From an uncultured Eubacteriales bacterium (GTDB taxonomy: Bacteria > Bacillota_A > Clostridia > Saccharofermentanales > Saccharofermentanaceae), in contig OMQY01000236.1 in the NCBI GenBank assembly GCA_900313405.1, forward strand, positions 1 to 5,228: a stretch of DNA of 5,228 bases. The letters run 5' to 3'. The notes below the pieces were generated by a model. The model saw nothing but the letters and a program-made list of their open reading frames with translations, was not told where the DNA came from and did not search any database. Numbering within the stretch: the first letter of the stretch is position 1; each line of letters begins with the position of its first letter. The translations under genes and the position numbers were made by a program. Below are positions 1 to 5,228 of the stretch, one piece after another.

Positions 1-1700
1 AAAGGATCGTCCTCTTCCTTCTTATATCCGAGAGAGATTTTCTTCGTCTCCTTGTCGAAGCTCTTTACATATACGTCAACTTCCTGACCGATAGAAAGAA
101 CATCAGAAGGCTTGGAGATTCTCTTCCATGAGAGCTCAGTGATGTGAACGAGTCCGTCAACACCGCCGATATCAACGAATGCACCGAAGTCAGGAAGGCT
201 TCTTACGATACCCTTATAATGCTTACCCTCTTCGATCTCGTTCCAGAGTGCATCAGCCTTCTCCTTACGCTCAGCGGAAAGGATGGCACGATGAGAACCG
301 GAAACTCTCAGACGGTGCTTCTCGGTGTCGATCTTAGTGATCAGGATATCAATGGTCTGACCCTTATACTCGTCAAGGTTCTGAACCTCGCCGATCTTCA
401 GCTGTGTTCTGTGGATATAGATGTCGATACCGCCGTAGTTAGCGATAACACCATCCCTTACGACACCCGTGATCTTAACATTAACGGGAGTCTTGTTCTC
501 ATAAGCTTCCTGAAGAGCCTTCTTGTTCTTCTCAAAGTCGAGCTGGCTCTTGGAAAGGATGATCTCCTTGCCCTGATCGGAGTTCCTGATGCTCTTTACG
601 ACAACAGTGATCTCTTCTCTGTCTGCAACTGCCTTCTCAATATCAAAATCGGGATCGGATTCGAATTCCTTCCTGGGGACTCTGCCTTCAGACTTGTCAC
701 GTACATCAACGTAAACATAATCGCTATCAGCCGAAGTTATAACCCCCTTCACCACCGCATTCCTTCTCAACTGAGGAATACTGTCGATATAATCACCGAA
801 ATTAATATCAGCTGTCTCCTGATTGGTCATAACTTCCTTCTCGTTCTCGTTCATTGTACGAACAACCTCCAAAATAATAGCTTCCGGTGTAGAAGCACCT
901 GCTGTAACGCCCACTCGGTCCTCCTTATCTATCAGTCCTTCGGACATGATCCTTCGGAGATCCTCCGCACCGTTCACCAGGTACGTTCTATCACAACGAC
1001 TCGAGCAGATATCATAAAGCTTCCGGGTGTTGGAACTGTGTGTAGAACCTATGACGATCATCACATCAGAATCCAACGCAATATCGGCAGCTTCCTTCTG
1101 CCTGCCTTCTGTCGTACTACATATTGTATCAAATATCAAATTTTTTGCAATTTTATTTTTTACAATTGCACAAATGTCCTCAAAGATTTCTGCGGAAAAG
1201 GTCGTCTGAGACACTATCACGGTGTTATTCCAGTCGACATCCGCCCCCTCGAGTTCATCGACAGACTCGATCACGTGCACTTTCCTGTTGCCGGCTTCAC
1301 CGCAGAGGCCGACAACCTCGGGATGGCCCTTCCCGCCCGTAATGATAATGTCGTAACCCTCAGAAGCCTTCTGACTGACGATCTTATGGATCTTGGATAC
1401 AAAAGGACATGTCCTGTCAAAGACCTTACAGCCCTTATCATCAAGGATCTTCTTCTGTTCGGGTGACACACCGTGAGCCCTGATTATTACGGAACTGCCC
1501 GCAGGAACGTCCGCAGCATCATCGATCACCTCGAATCCGCCTGCCGTCAGTTCCTTTACGATGGAATCGTTGTGGATGAGCTCACCGAGCATAACGAGCC
1601 TCTCGCCTTCCTTTTTGTGAGCGATCATGCTCAATGCTTCGTCTACGGCTGCTCTTACGCCGAAGCAAAATCCTGATGACTTGGCCCTGGTAACTTTCAT
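1..1700 (-). CDS. ispH: Fused IspH (HMBPP reductase) - ribosomal protein S1, 3' end outside the window
   Basis: The frame is open from the ATG at 1698-1700 to the window edge, giving 566 codons without a stop. Residues 1 to about 282 are 4-hydroxy-3-methylbut-2-enyl diphosphate reductase, the [4Fe-4S] enzyme that makes IPP and DMAPP in the last step of the MEP pathway. The three cluster cysteines are present: C12 (GFCFGV), C98 (RTCPF) and C194 (DTICSTT). So are substrate-site motifs LIHN (H43), RAHGV (H76), GHPEV (H126, E128), SQTTF (T167), SSN (222-224) and GVTAGAS (S270). After a hydrophilic linker (about 283-310) come three S1 OB-fold domains at about 313-385, 402-470 and 492-560. The third is the most canonical (DFGAFVDIGGVDGLVHITELSW). 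S1 domains bind RNA and, in ribosomal S1, bring mRNA to the 30S subunit. More S1 sequence probably follows outside. IspH-S1 fusions are known in Clostridia. The start is supported by C12 lying at the family's usual position. Isoleucine codon use differs between the halves, and a possible internal start lies at the junction. Identity of the IspH part is certain; whether the S1 part is the cell's only S1 is unknown. Confidence 0.96.
   Translation of the reverse strand, partial: MKVTRAKSSGFCFGVRAAVDEALSMIAHKKEGERLVMLGELIHNDSIVKELTAGGFEVIDDAADVPAGSSVIIRAHGVSPEQKKILDDKGCKVFDRTCPFVSKIHKIVSQKASEGYDIIITGGKGHPEVVGLCGEAGNRKVHVIESVDELEGADVDWNNTVIVSQTTFSAEIFEDICAIVKNKIAKNLIFDTICSTTEGRQKEAADIALDSDVMIVIGSTHSSNTRKLYDICSSRCDRTYLVNGAEDLRRIMSEGLIDKEDRVGVTAGASTPEAIILEVVRTMNENEKEVMTNQETADINFGDYIDSIPQLRRNAVVKGVITSADSDYVYVDVRDKSEGRVPRKEFESDPDFDIEKAVADREEITVVVKSIRNSDQGKEIILSKSQLDFEKNKKALQEAYENKTPVNVKITGVVRDGVIANYGGIDIYIHRTQLKIGEVQNLDEYKGQTIDILITKIDTEKHRLRVSGSHRAILSAERKEKADALWNEIEEGKHYKGIVRSLPDFGAFVDIGGVDGLVHITELSWKRISKPSDVLSIGQEVDVYVKSFDKETKKISLGYKKEEDDP
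852..870 (-). promoter_or_regulatory. Possible internal ribosome binding site and start at the IspH/S1 junction
   Basis: On the minus strand a GGAGG (866-870) is followed after 11 bases by an in-frame ATG (852-854), which is codon 283 of the fused gene. This is just after the last conserved IspH segment and before the first S1 domain. The spacing is close to that of the strong cmk site in this window (10 bases). A second in-frame ATG (828-830, codon 291) has AAGGA a few bases upstream. Initiation here would give a free S1 protein starting MNENEKEV. The pattern is seen directly; its use is inferred and could be chance. Confidence 0.4.
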
Positions 1701-1707
1701 AAGGTTA

Positions 1708-2379
1708 TCAGTCTTCCTCGTTCACGTAACTCAGCAGAGTTCTTCTTGTCTCATCGATATCAATATCGGAAGTGTCGATAACTATAGCGTCGGGAACGCA
1801 TACGAGCGGTGCACTGGCACGTTCACTGTCCTGCTTGTCACGAAGCTCGATATCACGGAGGACTTCCTCATAGTTCTGGCTGTAATCACCGCGGGCATTA
1901 AGCTCTGCAAGTCTTCTTTTCGCGCGCATCTCTGAAGAAGCTGTCAGGAAGAACTTATACTTTGCATTGGGAAGGACATTTGAAGCGATATCTCTTCCGT
2001 CGATTACAAAGCTCTGTGTTCCTGCGATCTTACGCTGATAATCGACCATGGCACTTCTGATCACGGGCAAAGTGCTTATATCCGATGCTGCCATCGATAC
2101 TTCGGGAGTCCTGATCATTCCCGTAACATCTTCCCCGTCCAGCATCATATGCTGTGCTCCGTCGATGAACTTGACTTCAAGCTCCATCTCATCGAGCATG
2201 GAAGCCACTGCGTCAGCATCCTTAGGCGATATGCCTCTCTTTACGGCTGCAAGTCCGCATGTCCTGTACATAGCGCCGGTATCGAGATACATGATACCGA
2301 GTTCCTTGGATACACCCTTTGCAAGCGTACTCTTGCCTGAACCTGACGGGCCGTCGATAGCGATCTGATAGATACTCAT
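1708..2379 (-). CDS. cmk: Cytidylate (CMP/dCMP) kinase
   Basis: This 223-residue protein has the usual length of bacterial CMP kinase. It phosphorylates CMP and dCMP with ATP in the cytoplasm, recycling them toward CTP and dCTP. The Walker A loop GPSGSGKST is at residues 10-18 and is followed by YLDTGAMYR (31-39). VIDGRDIASNVLPNA (125-139) contains the DGRD motif, with R129 and D130 expected to contact CMP. KFFLTAS and the RAKRR lid segment follow (142-156). RDKQDSERASAPL (180-192) carries R180, D184 and R187, which match nucleotide-binding positions in the E. coli enzyme. The ATG overlaps the stop of the upstream regulator as ATGA, and a strong AGGAGG precedes it. The ispH-rpsA start lies 7 bases after the stop. 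Linkage of cmk to an S1 gene is also seen in E. coli (cmk-rpsA) and B. subtilis (cmk-ypfD), so this part of the operon is old. No key residue appears to be missing. Confidence 0.97.
   Translation of the reverse strand: MSIYQIAIDGPSGSGKSTLAKGVSKELGIMYLDTGAMYRTCGLAAVKRGISPKDADAVASMLDEMELEVKFIDGAQHMMLDGEDVTGMIRTPEVSMAASDISTLPVIRSAMVDYQRKIAGTQSFVIDGRDIASNVLPNAKYKFFLTASSEMRAKRRLAELNARGDYSQNYEEVLRDIELRDKQDSERASAPLVCVPDAIVIDTSDIDIDETRRTLLSYVNEED
1713..1719 (-). promoter_or_regulatory. Ribosome binding site of ispH-rpsA
   Basis: GAGGAAG on the minus strand lies within the last codons of cmk, 12 bases before the ispH ATG at 1698-1700. The cmk stop (1708-1710) falls between the two. The spacing is long, so reinitiation by ribosomes finishing cmk probably helps. 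It agrees with the start chosen from the IspH C12 position. Confidence 0.6.
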
Positions 2380-3275
2380 TCTTTATTTTCCTCCTCTATT
2401 ATTTCATCTGAATTCCTGTCTCTTCCCACATCATAAACGCTGTATCGTGACCACAGCATCTCCAGTGCCTCAAATGAATGAACGATATGCTCTCTCCTGT
2501 GCATACCAAGGGTAACGAGCAGTGCATTGATCAGCGACAGCGGCGCCGCGAGCGAATCTACGAATGCAGCCATGCTCGATTTGGCGAAGATCTTCACGTC
2601 AGCGAACTCGGTCATCGGAGTATTGTCCTTATCCGTAATAACGATTACACGTGCACCTTTTTGCTTTGCATACTCCATGGAATTGATAGTCCTCTTGGAA
2701 TAACGCGGGAACGATATTCCGATCATCACGTCATCTGAAGTAATAGGCATTATCTGCTCGAAAACCTCATTAGTACTGTTACTGTGTATATGGACAACAT
2801 CATCAAAGAGCAGTGTCATATAGAAATGCATGAAAGACGACAGCGGTGCGCTCGACCGAAGTCCCATGATATAGATCTTACGGGCCTTCAAAATGGATCT
2901 TACAGCTTCTGACATCGCGTCTTCGTCTATCGAGGCCAATGTATCCCTGATATTCTCCATATCAGCCTTGATGATATCTCTTATGGCCGAAGCATCATCT
3001 TCAAATCTCTCGGTGTAATTAAGACGCTGAACGGAAGTAAGCTTGGATTTCAGTTCTTCCTTCAGAGCCGCCTGGAAATGCGGATAGCCTTCAAATCCGA
3101 GTTCCGTCGTAAACCTCACGACCGTCGATTCACTGACTCCGGTCTCTTCACCGAGTTTACTCGCCGTCATATAGGCTGCTTTATCATAATCCTTGATTAT
3201 GTAGTTCGCGATCGCCTTATGACCCTTACTCATCAAGGGCAAACGCTCTTCTATCAGCTCAATCGTACTTTGCAT
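2376..3275 (-). CDS. RpiR/MurR-family transcriptional regulator (HTH-SIS)
   Basis: This 299-residue protein has the two-domain layout of the RpiR family. Residues 1-77 are the N-terminal HTH_6 domain, with the helix-turn-helix in TASKLGEETGVSESTVVRF (37-55) followed by LGFEGYPHF. A linker helix region (about 80-128) leads to a sugar isomerase (SIS) domain, with RKIYIMGLRSS (132-142) and ISFPRYSKRT (187-196). ARVIVITD (208-215) forms a later strand. RpiR proteins usually sense phosphorylated sugars or amino sugars through SIS and control sugar use; MurR, for example, senses MurNAc-6-phosphate. The ligand here cannot be read. The ATG at 3273-3275 is preferred over an in-frame ATG at 3306-3308, because it has GAGGCGG 6 bases upstream and the family begins close to this point. 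The first 17 bases overlap the end of scpB, and the stop overlaps the cmk ATG as ATGA. The tail (about 285-299) is acidic. No sugar catabolic gene lies nearby, which is odd for the family. The family is certain and the target unknown. Confidence 0.93.
   Translation of the reverse strand: MQSTIELIEERLPLMSKGHKAIANYIIKDYDKAAYMTASKLGEETGVSESTVVRFTTELGFEGYPHFQAALKEELKSKLTSVQRLNYTERFEDDASAIRDIIKADMENIRDTLASIDEDAMSEAVRSILKARKIYIMGLRSSAPLSSFMHFYMTLLFDDVVHIHSNSTNEVFEQIMPITSDDVMIGISFPRYSKRTINSMEYAKQKGARVIVITDKDNTPMTEFADVKIFAKSSMAAFVDSLAAPLSLINALLVTLGMHRREHIVHSFEALEMLWSRYSVYDVGRDRNSDEIIEEENKE
2390..2395 (-). promoter_or_regulatory. Ribosome binding site of cmk
   Basis: A perfect AGGAGG on the minus strand lies 10 bases before the cmk ATG (2377-2379). 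It is encoded within the glutamate-rich end of the upstream regulator gene. It is the strongest Shine-Dalgarno sequence in the window and fixes the cmk start. Confidence 0.8.
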
Positions 3276-3963
3276 CGTTATCCGCCTCGCTATTCTCACT
3301 CTCGTCATCAGTGCCCGCTGATGCCTGATTCTGTTCGATTATATTGTCGATAGTTATCTGCCTGTCGTTTCCTGCCGCTTTCTCGAGCGAATCTTCGAGA
3401 TCTCTTATCGTCTTGTAGCTCATCAGTTCCATAGAAGGCAGATCATCAACCGAATCGATCCCGAATTCCAGGAGGAACTGCTGTGTGGTCTCAAACAGCG
3501 TAGGTCTGCCCGGTGCATCGAGTGTTCCCGCTTCCCTGATCCATCCGCGGTCAAGAAGCCTGGCTATGATACTGTCACTTGAAACGCCTCTTACTGACTC
3601 TACCTGAGCCCTGGTTACCGGCTGGTTATAGGCAATGACCGACAGCGTCTCATATGAAGCCTGCGAGAGCGGCGGCTTGCTCTTAGGCATAAACAGCCGT
3701 TCCAATACCTTCTTCATGCCCGGTTTGGTGCACATAACATACGCATCATCCACTCTGCGGATCAGAAGTCCGCCCCACGGATCATTGGTGTAGTCGCTGA
3801 TCAGCTTATCCATAGCCTCTTTTATAACGTTTCTGTCCATATTCAACACTTCGGACAGAGTTTCCATCTCGATCGGTTCCCCGGAAGCGAATAGCAGCGC
3901 TTCGATCGCAGCTGAGACTTCCTGTATCGGTAATTCAAATGTATCGTCTTCTCTTCCGTTCAT
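3259..3963 (-). CDS. scpB: Segregation and condensation protein B
   Basis: ScpB dimers bind the kleisin ScpA and, with SMC, form the condensin complex that organises and separates bacterial chromosomes. The 234 residues hold two winged-helix domains. The first (about 14-92) begins with the family signature EALLFASGEP (21-30). The second (about 98-168) contains LSQASYETLSVIAYNQPVTR (99-118), a VRGV turn (124-127) and GRPTLFETTQQFL (152-164). The C-terminal part beyond about residue 195 is polar and acidic (DDESENSEADND) and probably disordered, as in many ScpB proteins. The ATG (3961-3963) overlaps the scpA stop as ATGA, and GAGAGGG lies 5 bases upstream of it. This tight coupling fits the need to make ScpA and ScpB in matched amounts. 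The last 17 bases overlap the next gene, so the unusual end of the tail is also shaped by the regulator's start. smc itself is not in the window. Confidence 0.96.
   Translation of the reverse strand: MNGREDDTFELPIQEVSAAIEALLFASGEPIEMETLSEVLNMDRNVIKEAMDKLISDYTNDPWGGLLIRRVDDAYVMCTKPGMKKVLERLFMPKSKPPLSQASYETLSVIAYNQPVTRAQVESVRGVSSDSIIARLLDRGWIREAGTLDAPGRPTLFETTQQFLLEFGIDSVDDLPSMELMSYKTIRDLEDSLEKAAGNDRQITIDNIIEQNQASAGTDDESENSEADNDAKYD
3282..3288 (-). promoter_or_regulatory. Ribosome binding site of the RpiR-type regulator
   Basis: GAGGCGG on the minus strand lies 6 bases before the ATG at 3273-3275, inside the last codons of scpB. The alternative in-frame ATG at 3306-3308 has no comparable sequence. 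This site therefore decides the start and gives a 299-residue rather than a 310-residue protein. Confidence 0.65.
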
Positions 3964-4721
3964 TCTGTCCCTCTCTTCTCCTCGATGAGTATCACATCGA
4001 AGGGCTTCTTCTGCTCTGCGCTTATCCTGTTGCTCCTCAGGAGTTCCAGTACCGCGAGGAAGCTTACTATCCTGTCCATCTTATCCGGCTTTTCTTTCTT
4101 AGCGAAAAGCTCGTGGAAGAAAAGCCTTCCGCGCTTAGTTACCGTAAGCCATACAGACTTCATCTTTTCCTTAACGGACAGCTTGTCTCTCTTAAGGATA
4201 TGAGTGATCTTCGAAGACAGATCTGCAAATCTCATCTCATTGCGCTTTGCAATGTTCTCGGTCGCGAGTCTGAATTCCTCAGGATCGAATTCCTGTGGCG
4301 GCAGAGTGATCTTGATATCCAGATCCGATGCCGTCGAAGGCAGTCTGTATGTACAATCCGTATATATGTCGTGACGGCGGCGGAGTTCTCCTGCCAGCAT
4401 CTTGCATCTCTTATACTTAAGAAGGCTGATAACGAGTTCTTCTCGCGGGTCCTCCTCACCGGATTCATCATCACCTTTACGACCGGGGAGCATCATCCTC
4501 GATTTGATATGAACGAGCGTCGCGGCCATAACAAGGAACTCGGATGCAACTTCCATATCGAGAGACTGCATCTTCCCCAGGAAATCCATATACTGCTCCG
4601 TGATCTCGGAGATCGGGATGTCGTAGATATCGACATCATTCTTTTCGATAAGATGGAAGAGGAGATCTAACGGTCCCTCGAATTGCCTTATCTTCAGTTC
4701 CGGTCTAGTATGCACTGACAT
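3960..4721 (-). CDS. scpA: Segregation and condensation protein A (kleisin)
   Basis: ScpA is the kleisin that bridges the two SMC heads and binds an ScpB dimer; it acts on the nucleoid. The 253 residues match the family's usual length. The N-terminal signature FEGPLDLLFHLIEKNDVDIY lies at 14-33 and is followed by ITEQYMDFL (40-48). The helix ASEFLVMAATLVHIKSRMML (59-78) belongs to the N-terminal domain that contacts the SMC neck. A charged, probably flexible segment (about 80-95) leads to the central ScpB-binding region. The C-terminal winged helix, which binds the SMC head, includes DRIVSFLAVLELLRSNRI (216-233) and ends with FDVILI (241-246). The gene starts 1 base after the protease stop. 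It has only a weak GGGA Shine-Dalgarno (4731-4734), so it is probably translated by ribosomes finishing the protease. It overlaps scpB by 4 bases. No key region is missing. Confidence 0.96.
   Translation of the reverse strand: MSVHTRPELKIRQFEGPLDLLFHLIEKNDVDIYDIPISEITEQYMDFLGKMQSLDMEVASEFLVMAATLVHIKSRMMLPGRKGDDESGEEDPREELVISLLKYKRCKMLAGELRRRHDIYTDCTYRLPSTASDLDIKITLPPQEFDPEEFRLATENIAKRNEMRFADLSSKITHILKRDKLSVKEKMKSVWLTVTKRGRLFFHELFAKKEKPDKMDRIVSFLAVLELLRSNRISAEQKKPFDVILIEEKRGTE
3969..3975 (-). promoter_or_regulatory. Ribosome binding site of scpB
   Basis: GAGAGGG on the minus strand lies 5 bases before the scpB ATG (3961-3963), within the last codons of scpA. Together with the ATGA overlap it supports coupled translation of scpA and scpB. 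Confidence 0.6.
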
Positions 4722-4722
4722 C

Positions 4723-5228
4723 TTACATTATCCCGGACACAAGGTCGCATACCCTGTTGATGACCCATGCAAAAGGCCAGGCGATCTTCGTAATGAGAAA
4801 ACCGAATACGGATATGCGCGTAAAGCTTCCTACAATGATCAGTATGAGCAGGATCTGAGGCGCAAGCGCCAGATACTGTCTGTATCCGTCAGACATCCTC
4901 ACACGTGTGGGGAGCAGCTCATTCATCACGTTGAAACCGTCAAGCGGGGGCAACGGAAGAAGATTAAAAGCAAGGAGCATGAGACTGAATATGGTCGTAT
5001 ATGCAAATATCTGACATATTGCCAGCACCGCCATATTATCGGTCGCATTCACGTCATTCAGCATTACATCGTAGAAGTTGGACGTGTTGATAGAAGCCGA
5101 ATCGAAGAATCCCGCACTGATACCGACGATATTGACTATAAGCATGGAGATGAGTGCCACGATAAAATTACCCGTTACGCCGGCAAGATCAACCATTATG
5201 TTCATGGTCCTGCGGCTCTTAAGCCGGT
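4723..5228 (-). CDS. M50-family site-2-protease-like membrane metalloprotease, N-terminus outside the window
   Basis: The frame stays open through the right edge, so 168 codons of the C-terminal part are seen and the true start is outside. The ATG at 5203-5205 is internal: RLKSRRT precedes it in frame, and the stretch RLKSRRTMNIMVDLAGVTGN matches the region after the first zinc-ligand helix in YwhC-type M50 proteases, where the usual motif is AGPxxN. Counting from that ATG, hydrophobic segments lie at about 11-33, 58-82, 113-129 and 132-150. NLLPLPPLDGF (81-91) is the M50 motif whose aspartate (D89) is the third zinc ligand. The HExxH motif would lie upstream and cannot be checked. Such proteases cut substrates within or near the membrane; the substrate here is unknown. 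A protease of this type next to scpA is a common arrangement in Firmicutes, without a proven functional link. Confidence 0.9.
   Translation of the reverse strand, partial: RLKSRRTMNIMVDLAGVTGNFIVALISMLIVNIVGISAGFFDSASINTSNFYDVMLNDVNATDNMAVLAICQIFAYTTIFSLMLLAFNLLPLPPLDGFNVMNELLPTRVRMSDGYRQYLALAPQILLILIIVGSFTRISVFGFLITKIAWPFAWVINRVCDLVSGIM

Larger units (their letters stand above)
1..5228 (-). other. Interior of a single tightly packed operon
   Basis: All six genes lie on the minus strand. The junctions, in order of transcription, are a 1-base gap, a 4-base overlap (ATGA), a 17-base overlap, a 4-base overlap (ATGA) and a 7-base gap. No terminator hairpin followed by a T-run and no promoter-sized gap is seen, so both the main promoter and the terminator must lie outside. 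Four of the five downstream genes have a Shine-Dalgarno inside the preceding coding sequence. Co-transcription is inferred from this packing. Confidence 0.85.

Noticed and set aside
855..860. TACAAT-like -10 box of an internal promoter before the S1 part
   Set aside because: It resembles a -10 element, but no TTGACA-like -35 sits at a suitable distance, and the hexamer overlaps coding sequence. It is too weak to call.
144..1466. Long plus-strand open frame of 440 codons opposite ispH-rpsA
   Set aside because: It lies wholly antisense to a gene with clear IspH and S1 motifs. Its translation has low-complexity hydrophobic stretches and no recognisable domain. It is a shadow caused by codon bias on the coding strand.
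1701..1707. Terminator or promoter between cmk and ispH
   Set aside because: The gap is only 7 bases and holds no hairpin or promoter element.
3276..3308. Upstream in-frame ATG (3306-3308) as the start of the RpiR-type regulator
   Set aside because: The added residues (MTRVRIARRIT) are not typical of the family, the ATG lacks a good Shine-Dalgarno, and the overlap with scpB would grow to 50 bases. The ATG at 3273-3275 has GAGGCGG at good spacing.
3939..4670. Plus-strand open frame of 243 codons opposite scpA
   Set aside because: The minus strand encodes a full-length ScpA with family motifs. The plus-strand translation resembles no family and has no convincing start signal.
5203..5205. ATG at 5203-5205 as the start of the M50 protease
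   Set aside because: The frame continues open to the window edge with residues that fit the family just upstream. The catalytic HExxH helix must also lie further upstream.

Overview
The window is one continuous stretch of minus-strand coding sequence. Six genes run from the right edge to the left with gaps of at most 7 bases or short overlaps. In transcription order they are a partial M50 site-2-protease-like membrane metalloprotease, scpA, scpB, an RpiR/MurR-type HTH-SIS regulator, cmk, and a long ORF in which the isoprenoid enzyme IspH is fused in frame to a ribosomal protein S1 module that runs off the left edge. No intergenic region is long enough to hold a terminator or an ordinary promoter, so I read the window as the interior of one polycistronic operon. 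There are no RNA genes, mobile elements, CRISPR arrays or other repeats that I can support.

The likely source is a low-to-medium GC Firmicute of the class Clostridia. The support is the IspH-S1 fusion, the ScpA/ScpB pair behind an M50 protease, the 'ELLFASGEP-like' ScpB start, and AGGAGG-type ribosome binding sites. Genus and family cannot be read from the sequence. None of the sporulation or cell-wall genes (spmA/B, dacB, ytfJ), rluB or plsC that often sit between scpB and cmk/ispH in spore-forming relatives is present here; a single sugar-phosphate-sensing type regulator occupies that place.

Region by region: 4723-5228 is the C-terminal part of the membrane protease, with the PPLDG motif but without the HExxH motif, which lies outside. 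3259-4721 is scpA-scpB, the kleisin and winged-helix partners of SMC condensin, overlapping by ATGA. 2376-3275 is the RpiR-type regulator, overlapping scpB by 17 bases and cmk by ATGA. 1708-2379 is CMP kinase. 1-1700 is IspH (residues 1 to about 282) followed by at least three S1 domains.

The operon therefore joins chromosome segregation, nucleotide supply, isoprenoid synthesis and translation under tight translational coupling. The point most worth a second look is the IspH/S1 junction. A GGAGG sequence lies 11 bases upstream of an in-frame ATG exactly at the domain boundary, and isoleucine codon use changes sharply across it. A free S1 protein may therefore be made from the fused gene. The second is the regulator embedded between scpB and cmk. 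Overall these are housekeeping genes of known families; I see no wholly new system.
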